DNA of 8,419 bases, taken from positions 1 to 8,419 of the forward strand of contig JAEWVQ010000167.1 in assembly GCA_023459095.1 (NCBI GenBank), in the 5' to 3' direction. This document shows, piece by piece, positions 1 to 7,648 of the stretch. Numbering within the stretch: the stretch's first letter is position 1; every line of letters starts with the position of its first letter. A program made the translations under genes and the position numbers. The DNA is from Pseudomonadota bacterium (GTDB lineage: Bacteria; Pseudomonadota; Gammaproteobacteria; Burkholderiales; Rhodocyclaceae). The notes below the pieces were generated by a model. That model searched no databases and had not been told where the DNA came from. It saw nothing but the letters and a program-made list of their open reading frames with translations.

Positions 1-1889
<1,889 letters not shown>

Positions 1890-1941
1890 TTCGGTCGGCA
1901 CGGTAAGCAACGGAACGCGCACGGCGGTGGGCCGTGATCAG

Positions 1942-1956
1942 CCCGCGATTATAGCC
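1942..1956 (-). promoter_or_regulatory. Probable purL promoter -10 region
   Basis: On the minus strand this reads GGCTATAATCGCGGG and contains a perfect TATAAT hexamer at 1953 down to 1948. It lies about 60 bases upstream of the purL ATG, which would give a leader of roughly 50 bases. The stretch about 17 bases further upstream is GC-rich and shows no recognisable TTGACA-like -35 box, so the call rests on the -10 element and its position. I did not identify a PurR operator or a riboswitch in the leader. Confidence 0.6.
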
Positions 1957-2062
1957 GAGCTCCCCGCCCGCCGCCGGCCTGCCGACGGGCAGACGGCAGC
2001 GCGCCCGTGCCGTGTCGGCGAACGGACGTGTTCGTCATCACGGGGCATGGTGCAGCGCGATC

Positions 2063-2077
2063 GGCTAAAATCGCGAG
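2063..2077 (+). promoter_or_regulatory. Probable promoter -10 region of the PAP2/glycosyltransferase operon
   Basis: The plus strand reads GGCTAAAATCGCGAG, with TAAAAT at 2066-2071 as the likely -10 hexamer. It matches the element facing purL at 13 of 15 positions. Transcription would begin near 2078, leaving a leader of only about 22 bases before the ATG at 2100. No convincing -35 box is visible 16-18 bases upstream. The five plus-strand genes that follow have no other gap large enough for a promoter, so this is the best candidate for driving the whole operon. Confidence 0.5.
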
Positions 2078-2099
2078 TTTGCACATTCGCACTTCGCCG

Positions 2100-2912
2100 A
2101 TGCCCGTTTTGACGCCCTCGACTCCGTCTGCCGCCCCCTGTCCTCCACCCCTGATCTGGGTGCTGCTGCCTGCGGTGGTGTTCGCCATGCTGGCCGGCGC
2201 GTTGTTCGCAAGCGAGCGCAACACCGCCCTGTTCCTGGCCTGGAATGCGGCGGCGCAGGCGCTGCCCGCGTCGCTATGGGCCGGCATCACCAATTTCGGC
2301 GCCACCCTGGGTGCCTTCGCCCTGATCGCGCCGGCGCTGCTGTGGCGGCCGCGCTGGGTGGCCTCCGCACTCCTGGCGGCGCCGTTCGCCGCGGTCTATG
2401 CCCAAGGCCTCAAGACCCTGTTCGCCGAACCGCGCCCGCCCGCGGTGCTGGCGCTGGACAGTTTCAACGTCATCGGCCTGCCACTGCACACCGACTCATT
2501 TCCGTCTGGACACACGGTCACCGCCTTCGTCGTCGCCGGCGTGGTGACGTTCTGCGCCACGACCACACAGCGCCGCTGGCTGGGTGCGGTGGCGCTCGCC
2601 CTTGCCGCACTGGTCGCATTCTCGCGGGTGGCGGTCGGCGCGCACTGGCCGCTCGACCTGTTCGCCGGCGCCGCCGGCGGCTGGCTGTGCGCGGCGGTCG
2701 GCTGCGCTTGGGCTGCGCGCTGGCGGTTCTGGACCCACGCCCGCGGCGTGCGCACGATGGCCGTGCTGCTGCTGCTCGTGTGCGTGGCGCTGGCGATCGA
2801 GGATCTCGGCTATCCGGAAGGGCAGTGGTCGCAATACCTGCTCGCGGTGTGGGGCGCCCTCGGCACCCTGCTCGCCCTGCGCCACGCCGACCGCAGCCCG
2901 GAGCCGGCGTGA
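2100..2912 (+). CDS. PAP2-family membrane phosphatase (operon gene 1)
   Basis: This is a 270-residue polytopic protein of the PAP2/PgpB superfamily, which removes phosphate from lipid phosphates or diphosphates, usually at the periplasmic face. All three signature motifs are intact: K105-x6-R112-P113 (KTLFAEPRP), PSGH at 135-138 with the nucleophile-activating His138, and S175-R176-x5-H182-x3-D186 (SRVAVGAHWPLD). Hydrophobic segments lie near 17-37, 60-82, 85-108, 138-158, 160-180, 187-208, 218-235 and 243-260, so there appear to be two more helices than the usual six-helix core. I chose the ATG at 2100 because the frame is open further upstream (from 2007) but those codons lie across or before the promoter element. 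No Shine-Dalgarno is evident, so the message may be nearly leaderless. The substrate is unknown: undecaprenyl diphosphate, phosphatidylglycerol phosphate and lipid A are all possible. The neighbours suggest a cell-envelope glycolipid. Confidence 0.93.
   Translation: MPVLTPSTPSAAPCPPPLIWVLLPAVVFAMLAGALFASERNTALFLAWNAAAQALPASLWAGITNFGATLGAFALIAPALLWRPRWVASALLAAPFAAVYAQGLKTLFAEPRPPAVLALDSFNVIGLPLHTDSFPSGHTVTAFVVAGVVTFCATTTQRRWLGAVALALAALVAFSRVAVGAHWPLDLFAGAAGGWLCAAVGCAWAARWRFWTHARGVRTMAVLLLLVCVALAIEDLGYPEGQWSQYLLAVWGALGTLLALRHADRSPEPA
2900..2903 (+). promoter_or_regulatory. Ribosome binding site deciding the GTG start of the UPF0104 gene
   Basis: GGAG sits five bases before a GTG codon at 2909-2911 that overlaps the TGA of the preceding phosphatase gene (sequence GTGA). 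The spacing and overlap support this GTG as the start. The open frame extends far upstream, but only as an out-of-frame shadow of the PAP2 gene. Confidence 0.6.
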
Positions 2913-3820
2913 AGCGCCTGCTGGCCTTTCTCGTCAGTGCCGCGCTGCTGGTCTGGCTGGTGCTCGATGCACGCTGGCGCGAGCTCGGCGCGGCGCTCGC
3001 GCAGCTCAGCCCCAGCGTCGCACTCATCGCCGCCGGGGGGTTCGCAGCGAGCTATGTGCTGCGCGCGCTGCGCGTCCATGACGAATTCCGCGCCGATGCG
3101 CGCGGCCGCTTCGGCACCTGTCTGCGCATCGTGCTGATGCACAACGCGATGATCAACATCGTGCCGTTTCGCGGCGGCGAGGCGGCGTTTCCCATCCTGC
3201 TCGGCCGCCACTTCGGCACGCCGCTGACCCGCGCGCTGGCTTCGCTGTTCTGGTTCCGCCTGCAGGACGCGCTCGTGGTCGCGGTGCTGGCGGCGGCGGT
3301 GTGGCCCGGCCTGCCGTGGTGGTTGCGCGTGACCGGCATCGCCGCGCTGATCTCCTTCGCCTGGCTGTTGCCGCGCTGGGCGCGCGCGCCCCACCGCTGG
3401 AGCGAGGCGGGCGCCTTCGCGCGCCGGCTGGCGAAGCTGCGTGACGCCCTCGCCGACACCACCCGCCACGCCCGCTACGGCTGGATATGGACGATCTCGA
3501 ACTGGGCGGTGAAACTCGCCGCGCAGGCCTGGCTGCTCGCCGCCCTGCTTCACGCCGACCTGCAGACCGGCGCCGCCGGCGCGCTCGGCGCGGAACTTGC
3601 GGCGATCCTGCCGATCCAGGGCGTAGCCGGGTTCGGCACCTATGAGGCGGGCGCCGCCGCCGCGCTGCTGCCTGCCGGCATCGCGTTCGACGCCGGGCTG
3701 CAGGCCGCGCTCGGCCTCCATCTCTTCGTCATTGGCTGCGCGCTCGCCGCGGGCGCGCTGGCCTGGCTGTTGCCGGCCACAGCGCCCCGGTCGCCCGGCT
3801 CGCCCAACCCGAATTCATGA
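2909..3820 (+). CDS. Flippase-like integral membrane protein, LPG-synthase-TM / UPF0104 family (operon gene 2)
   Basis: This 303-residue, strongly hydrophobic protein has about six to eight membrane segments (for example 2-20, 35-52, 118-135, 140-155, 195-215, 220-235 and 270-290). Two stretches recall the conserved parts of the LPG-synthase transmembrane family: NIVPFRGGEAAFPILLGR (83-100) and PIQGVAGFGTYEAGAAAAL (235-253). It corresponds only to the membrane half of MprF. The C-terminal aminoacyl-transfer domain that makes lysyl-phosphatidylglycerol is absent, so it should not be called an LPG synthase. Stand-alone members are annotated as flippase-like, mostly without direct proof. It starts with GTG, overlaps the upstream stop, and ends in an ATGA overlap with the next gene. 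Lying between a lipid phosphatase and a polyprenyl-phosphate glycosyltransferase, it is the only obvious candidate here for moving a lipid-linked sugar across the membrane. That role is an inference. Confidence 0.85.
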   Translation: MKRLLAFLVSAALLVWLVLDARWRELGAALAQLSPSVALIAAGGFAASYVLRALRVHDEFRADARGRFGTCLRIVLMHNAMINIVPFRGGEAAFPILLGRHFGTPLTRALASLFWFRLQDALVVAVLAAAVWPGLPWWLRVTGIAALISFAWLLPRWARAPHRWSEAGAFARRLAKLRDALADTTRHARYGWIWTISNWAVKLAAQAWLLAALLHADLQTGAAGALGAELAAILPIQGVAGFGTYEAGAAAALLPAGIAFDAGLQAALGLHLFVIGCALAAGALAWLLPATAPRSPGSPNPNS

Positions 3821-4884
3821 ACACTTCCGAACTCCGCCCCCCCATGAGCAAATCCCCCCTGCCCGCCGCGCAGCCCGAGATTCCCGACGGCCTGCCCGCA
3901 CACACGCTGTCGGTCGTGGTGCCGATGTACAACGAGGCGGAGAACGTCGAGCCGCTGCTCGAGCGCATCCATCTCGCCCTCGGCCCGTATCCGTGGCCCT
4001 GGGAAGTGGTGCTCGTCGATGACGGCAGCTCGGATGCCACGCCGGCCGAGATCGCGCGCTGCGCGGCGCATTACGGCGCGCACGTGCGCCTCGTCGAACT
4101 GATGCGCAACTTCAAGCAGACCGCGGCGATGCAGGCCGGGCTCGATGCTGCACGCGGCAGCGTGATCGTGACCATGGACGGCGACCTCCAGAACGACCCG
4201 ATCGACATCCCGCGCATGGTCAACCGCCTGCTCACCGAAGACCTCGACCTCGTCGCCGGCTGGCGCAAGAACCGCCAAGACGGCCTGCTGCTGCGCAAGA
4301 TTCCGTCGCGCATCGCCAACCGCCTGATCGCGCGCATGACCGGCGTGCATCTCAAGGACTACGGCTGCAGCCTCAAGGTGTTCCGCGCCAGCGCGATCAA
4401 GAGCGTGCGCCTGTATGGCGAGATGCACCGCTTCATCCCCGCCTGGCTGGCGACGGTGACCACGCCGCGGCGCATCGCCCAGGAGGTCGTGACCCACCAC
4501 GCCCGCGTCTTCGGTCAGTCGAAGTACGGCATCTCGCGCACCTTCCGGGTGATCCTCGACCTCGTCTTCGTCTATTTCTTCATGCGCTACCGCACGCGGC
4601 CGGGCCACTTCTTCGGCGGCATCGGCATCGGCCTGGGTGCGGTCGGCATGGCGATCCTGATGTATCTGGCTGGCCTGAAGGTCTTCCTCGGCGAATCGAT
4701 CGGCACCCGGCCGCTGCTGTTCGGCGGTTTCTTCCTGTTCATCGCCGGCATCCAGATGGTGACCTCGGGCGTGCTCGCCGAACTGCTCGCCCGGGTGTAT
4801 TACGAGTCGGGCAGTTCGCGCCCCTACCTCGTGCGCCCCGGCGCCGAACTCGCCGACGACGACGGCTGGCACCGGGCGGGCTGA
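3817..4884 (+). CDS. GT2 polyprenyl-phosphate glycosyltransferase, ArnC/GtrB/DPM1-like (operon gene 3)
   Basis: This 355-residue membrane-anchored GT-A enzyme is predicted to transfer a sugar from a nucleotide donor to a polyprenyl phosphate on the cytoplasmic side. Evidence includes SVVVPMYNEAENV (32-44), VDDGSSD (67-73), and the metal- and nucleotide-binding MDGDLQNDP (120-128, with the DxD at 121-123). KDYGCSLKVFR (180-190) corresponds to the DYGCMLRAYR region of ArnC. GEMHRFIP (201-208) and FGQSKYGISR (232-241) are also characteristic. Two C-terminal hydrophobic hairpin segments (about 265-288 and 299-323) anchor it, as in ArnC and GtrB. The first ATG overlaps the previous stop (ATGA), which suggests translational coupling. 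Another ATG ten codons in, at 3844, is possible because the first 28 residues are proline-rich and outside the fold. The donor sugar cannot be predicted. No ArnA, ArnB or other sugar-nucleotide enzyme is present in the window. Confidence 0.93.
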   Translation: MNTSELRPPMSKSPLPAAQPEIPDGLPAHTLSVVVPMYNEAENVEPLLERIHLALGPYPWPWEVVLVDDGSSDATPAEIARCAAHYGAHVRLVELMRNFKQTAAMQAGLDAARGSVIVTMDGDLQNDPIDIPRMVNRLLTEDLDLVAGWRKNRQDGLLLRKIPSRIANRLIARMTGVHLKDYGCSLKVFRASAIKSVRLYGEMHRFIPAWLATVTTPRRIAQEVVTHHARVFGQSKYGISRTFRVILDLVFVYFFMRYRTRPGHFFGGIGIGLGAVGMAILMYLAGLKVFLGESIGTRPLLFGGFFLFIAGIQMVTSGVLAELLARVYYESGSSRPYLVRPGAELADDDGWHRAG

Positions 4885-4889
4885 TCACG

Positions 4890-6425
4890 ATGCTGTCGCG
4901 CAATCCCATCCTGGTCTTCCTGATCCTGCTGCTGCCGCTCGGCAGTTTCTTCCTGCGCCTGGGCGGCGCGCCCCTGTTCGACGTCGACGAGGGCGCGTTC
5001 TCCGAGGCCACGCGCGAGATGTTCGAGCGTGGCGATTTTCTGTCCACCTATCTCAACGGCGAACACCGCTTCGACAAACCCATCCTGGTGTATTGGTTCC
5101 AGGCCCTGGGCTATCTGCTGTTCGGCGCCAGCGAATGGGCTTTCCGCCTGCCCTCGGCGCTCGCCGCCGCGCTGTGGAGCTACGCCACCTGGCAGTTCGC
5201 GCGCGAACGCTTCGGCCCCGACACCGCGCTCGCCGCGCTGGCGGTGGCGGCGACCGCGCTCGGCCCCTTCGCCATCGGCCGCGCGGCGACCGCCGACGCG
5301 CTCCTCAACCTGCTGCTCGCCCTGGCGCTGTTCGATGCCTGGCGTCATCTCGAATCCGGTCGTCGCCTGCCGCTGCTGCGCAGCTACGTATGGATCGGCC
5401 TCGGCGTGCTGACCAAGGGGCCGATCGCGCTCATCGTGCCCGGTGCGGTGAGTTTCCTGTACTGCGCCAGCCGCGGTGAATGGCGGCTGTGGCTGCGCTC
5501 GGTGTTCGACCCCCGCGGCTGGATCATCCTCGCCGTGCTCGTGGTGCCGTGGTATGCGGCGGCGCTGGCGATTCACGGCCAGCTGTTCATCGACGGCTTC
5601 ATCCTCAAGCACAACGTCGAACGCTTCACCGGCACCCTAGAGGGCCATGCCGGCAGCCTGTTCTACTACATCTTCGCGGTACCGCTGCTGCTGCTGCCAT
5701 GGACCGCGCCGCTCTTCGTCGCCCTGCGCCACGCACGCGCCGACGCGGCCACCGGTGTGCGCCGCTTCCTGTGGATCTGGGCCGGCTTCGTGGTGGTGTT
5801 CTTCTCGCTTTCCGGCACCAAGCTGCCGCACTACGTGTTGTACGGCTCCACCCCGCTGTTCCTGCTGATCGCCGCGCATCGCGACGCGATCAGGCGCAGC
5901 TGGCCACATCTGCTGCCGCCCACGGTACTGCTTGCGGTGTTCGTGATCCTGCCCCTGGTCTTCCAGCTGCTGTCGCTGAGCACCGCCGGCAATGCCTACT
6001 ACCGCGCACAACTCGGCGAAGCCCTGAACGAGGCCGGCTGGCACTATTACCTCGTGACCCTCGGCGCGTTTGCGGGCTGGCTGCTGTTCGTCAAAGGGGT
6101 GCCGACCACGACCTGGAACCGGCTGATGGCGGTGGCCGCGCTGCAGGTGCTGGTGCTCGCCACCGTGGTCGTGCCCTGGGTCGGCAACGTGCTGCAGGGG
6201 CCGGTGAAGGCCGCCGCCGCCTTCGTGCGCGCGACCGGCGAACCTGCGGTCGCCTGGCGCCTCGACGTGCCGAGCTTTAGCGTCTACCGCGAGGCGGTCA
6301 CCCCGCGCCGCGAACCGATGCCTGGCGAACTGGCGGTAACCCGCATCGACCGCGTGCCGGAGACGGGTTACGAGACGCTGTTCAACAAGGGAGGCGTCGC
6401 GGTGGTGCGGCGACTGCCGGAATGA
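4890..6425 (+). CDS. ArnT/PMT-like GT-C glycosyltransferase of the inner membrane (operon gene 4)
   Basis: The 511-residue protein belongs to the GT39/GT83 group, whose members transfer a sugar from a polyprenyl-phosphate carrier to an acceptor on the periplasmic side; ArnT adds aminoarabinose to lipid A. The first periplasmic loop carries FDVDEGAFSEATREM (30-44), with the acidic pair D33-E34 in the catalytic position typical of the fold. It is followed by FDKPILVYWFQALGYLLFG (61-79). LTKGP (174-178), KHNVERFTG (240-248) and SGTKLPHYVLY (308-318) are ArnT-like landmarks. About eleven to twelve membrane segments can be seen, the last near 412-432. The C-terminal soluble tail of about 75 residues is shorter than that of E. 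coli ArnT. It follows the GT2 gene by five bases and overlaps the next gene by four, so the donor is probably the product of the GT2. Lipid A is a plausible acceptor, but protein or another glycolipid cannot be excluded. Confidence 0.92.
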   Translation: MLSRNPILVFLILLLPLGSFFLRLGGAPLFDVDEGAFSEATREMFERGDFLSTYLNGEHRFDKPILVYWFQALGYLLFGASEWAFRLPSALAAALWSYATWQFARERFGPDTALAALAVAATALGPFAIGRAATADALLNLLLALALFDAWRHLESGRRLPLLRSYVWIGLGVLTKGPIALIVPGAVSFLYCASRGEWRLWLRSVFDPRGWIILAVLVVPWYAAALAIHGQLFIDGFILKHNVERFTGTLEGHAGSLFYYIFAVPLLLLPWTAPLFVALRHARADAATGVRRFLWIWAGFVVVFFSLSGTKLPHYVLYGSTPLFLLIAAHRDAIRRSWPHLLPPTVLLAVFVILPLVFQLLSLSTAGNAYYRAQLGEALNEAGWHYYLVTLGAFAGWLLFVKGVPTTTWNRLMAVAALQVLVLATVVVPWVGNVLQGPVKAAAAFVRATGEPAVAWRLDVPSFSVYREAVTPRREPMPGELAVTRIDRVPETGYETLFNKGGVAVVRRLPE

Positions 6426-7171
6426 GCGCCACGCCCCCCGCCGCCGTGCGCCACAGTCGCGCGCCGCGCCGCAGCCGACTCACCTTGACCATGATGCTGA
6501 GCATGCTCGCCTGCGGGCTGCTGTTCTCGCTCTGGCCGCAGCTCGACCTCATCGTCAGCGCCCGCTTCCAGGACCCCGACGGCATCTTCGCCGGCGAGCG
6601 CAACGCGTTCGTGATGGCGCTTTACCGCGGCGTGCCGATGATGTCGCGGGCGGTGATCATCGGCCTCTTCATCGCGCTTTTCGCCTATTTCCTGCAGCGT
6701 GGCGAGCACGGCCTGCGCCGACGCATCCAGGTGGGCTATCTGATCGCCGCGCTGGTGCTCGGCCCAGGCTTGCTGATCGATGTCGTGCTGAAGGATTTCT
6801 GGGGGCGCGCGCGCCCCTACAAGGTCGTCGAATTCGGCGGCAGCGCGACCTTCACCCCGGCCCTGGTGCCCACCAACCAGTGCGACAGCAACTGCTCCTT
6901 CGTCAGCGGCCACGCTTCGGCGGGTTTCTATGCGGTCGCGCTCGGCTTTCTGGGCGGAGCGGCAACACGGCGGCGGTGGACGCTGATCGGCCTTGCCCTC
7001 GGCGGCGTGTTCGGCTTCGCGCGCATCACCCAGGGCGGCCACTTCCTGAGCGACGTCGTGTTCAGCTTCTACGCCACCTGGTTTGCGGCCTGGGCGGCAT
7101 GGCGATTGTTCGTGCTGTGCGGCTGGCTGCCCGATCCGGAGCGGGCAGCCAGCGCGGACCGGAAGGTCTGA
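6422..7171 (+). CDS. Second PAP2-family membrane phosphatase, LpxE/LpxF-like candidate (operon gene 5)
   Basis: This 249-residue membrane protein closes the operon; its ATG overlaps the previous stop (ATGA). Its PAP2 motifs are K124-x6-R131-P132 (KDFWGRARP), a variant second motif V161-S162-G163-H164 in place of PSGH, and R201-x5-H207-x3-D211 (RITQGGHFLSD) with alanine where serine usually precedes the arginine. The catalytic histidines, arginines and aspartate are all kept, so activity is expected. Hydrophobic segments lie at about 21-45, 73-92, 103-123, 165-186, 188-204 and 212-234, the standard six-helix layout. Between the first two motifs is a periplasmic loop with two cysteines, in NQCDSNCSF (152-160), which may form a disulfide. 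It shows little resemblance to the PAP2 protein that opens the operon, so a recent duplication is unlikely. Lipid A phosphatases such as LpxE and LpxF belong to this superfamily and fit the context, but the substrate is not shown by the sequence. Confidence 0.92.
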   Translation: MSATPPAAVRHSRAPRRSRLTLTMMLSMLACGLLFSLWPQLDLIVSARFQDPDGIFAGERNAFVMALYRGVPMMSRAVIIGLFIALFAYFLQRGEHGLRRRIQVGYLIAALVLGPGLLIDVVLKDFWGRARPYKVVEFGGSATFTPALVPTNQCDSNCSFVSGHASAGFYAVALGFLGGAATRRRWTLIGLALGGVFGFARITQGGHFLSDVVFSFYATWFAAWAAWRLFVLCGWLPDPERAASADRKV

Positions 7172-7172
7172 G

Positions 7173-7613
7173 TCAGCGCCCCCCGGCGGCGGTTTGCGCC
7201 GACGCCGGGGTGATCGCAACGACCTTGGAGGCGTCCTGATCGGCGCTTTCCAGGCGGCGAAGCTGGCCTTCGATCGCCGCGCCGCACTCCATCTGCAGCT
7301 GGCGATAGCTGATGTTGCCGGAGACCCGGGCACTGGCCTGCAGCTCAAGGAAATGCTGGACTTCGAGATCGCCGCTGATGCTGCCGTTGACCACCGCGTC
7401 GTAGACCACGACCTTGCCCTTGATGCCGCCCTTGTCGCTCAGCACGAGGAGCCCGCGCGCGCCCTCCTTGTTGATCACGTTGCCTTCGATGCGGCCATCG
7501 ACGCGCAATCCCCCGGAGAACACCACATCGCCGACGATATGTACGTTGTCGGCGATCAGGCTCGACAGTTTGGTGACTTCGATCGACTTGCCCTGCTTCT
7601 TGTTACGGAACAT
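7173..7613 (-). CDS. Bactofilin-family polymer-forming cytoskeletal protein
   Basis: The 146-residue protein is a bactofilin, which assembles without nucleotide into filaments and, where studied, positions cell-wall enzymes at the inner membrane. A short basic N-terminus (MFRNKKQGKS) leads into the single right-handed beta-helix domain, about 14-120. It begins with TKLSSLIADNVHIVGDVVFSG (14-34) and runs through regular repeats such as GGLRVDGRIEGNV, VVVYDAVVNGSISGDLEV and ARVSGNISYRQLQME. A disordered tail rich in alanine, threonine and glycine follows. An AGGGGG ribosome binding site supports the ATG at 7613; the frame is open further upstream but only as a shadow of the neighbouring gene. 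It is the last gene of a minus-strand set with a coiled-coil membrane protein and an M23 peptidase, an arrangement that suggests a cell-shape role. Its stop codon is one base from that of the converging PAP2 gene. Confidence 0.96.
   Translation of the reverse strand: MFRNKKQGKSIEVTKLSSLIADNVHIVGDVVFSGGLRVDGRIEGNVINKEGARGLLVLSDKGGIKGKVVVYDAVVNGSISGDLEVQHFLELQASARVSGNISYRQLQMECGAAIEGQLRRLESADQDASKVVAITPASAQTAAGGR
7181..7210. repeat. GC-rich inverted repeat at the convergent gene junction
   Basis: CCCCGGCG (7181-7188) and CGCCGGGG (7203-7210) form a perfect 8-base-pair stem with a 14-base loop. The repeat lies inside the last codons of the bactofilin gene and just downstream of the PAP2 stop. 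No T-run follows on either strand, so it is not a standard intrinsic terminator. It could pause polymerase or protect the 3' end of the five-gene transcript, or be a by-product of high GC content. Confidence 0.4.
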
Positions 7614-7617
7614 CCGT

Positions 7618-7623
7618 CCCCCT
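7618..7623 (-). promoter_or_regulatory. Ribosome binding site of the bactofilin gene
   Basis: On the minus strand AGGGGGACGG directly precedes the ATG at 7613, with the AGG seven bases before the start. This is the clearest Shine-Dalgarno in the window. It fixes the bactofilin start and suggests that this gene is translated strongly relative to its upstream neighbours. Confidence 0.7.
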
Positions 7624-7648
7624 GTCTCGTAAGAATCGATGACCGCGG

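Noticed and set aside
1966..2007. Small GC-rich inverted repeats (GCCCG/CGGGC) in the purL-PAP2 intergenic region
   Set aside because: The stems are only five bases, mutually exclusive and typical of chance in such GC-rich sequence; no T-run, operator or riboswitch pattern accompanies them.
2019..2034. A LexA (SOS) box
   Set aside because: The half-sites resemble the Gram-positive CGAAC/GTTCG type but the spacer is six rather than four bases, and proteobacterial LexA uses CTGT-N8-ACAG, which is not present here.
2007..2099. An N-terminal extension of the first PAP2 protein by 31 residues
   Set aside because: The extension would run across the predicted -10 element and add a non-hydrophobic stretch with no PAP2 family character; the ATG at 2100 fits the promoter better.
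2909..3820. Calling the membrane protein a lysyl-phosphatidylglycerol synthase (MprF)
   Set aside because: Only the membrane domain is present; the C-terminal aminoacyl-transfer domain is missing and the gene stops at about 300 codons.
3640..4872. A 410-codon minus-strand open frame opposite the GT2 gene
   Set aside because: The composition (His, Asp, Glu, Ala, Arg-rich, no hydrophobic core or motif) is that of an antisense shadow, and the plus strand carries a clear GT2 enzyme across the same bases.
3817..6425. Naming the two glycosyltransferases arnC and arnT
   Set aside because: Family membership is clear, but the arn sugar genes (arnA, arnB, arnD, arnE, arnF) are not in the window and the sugar is unknown, so the symbols would over-claim.
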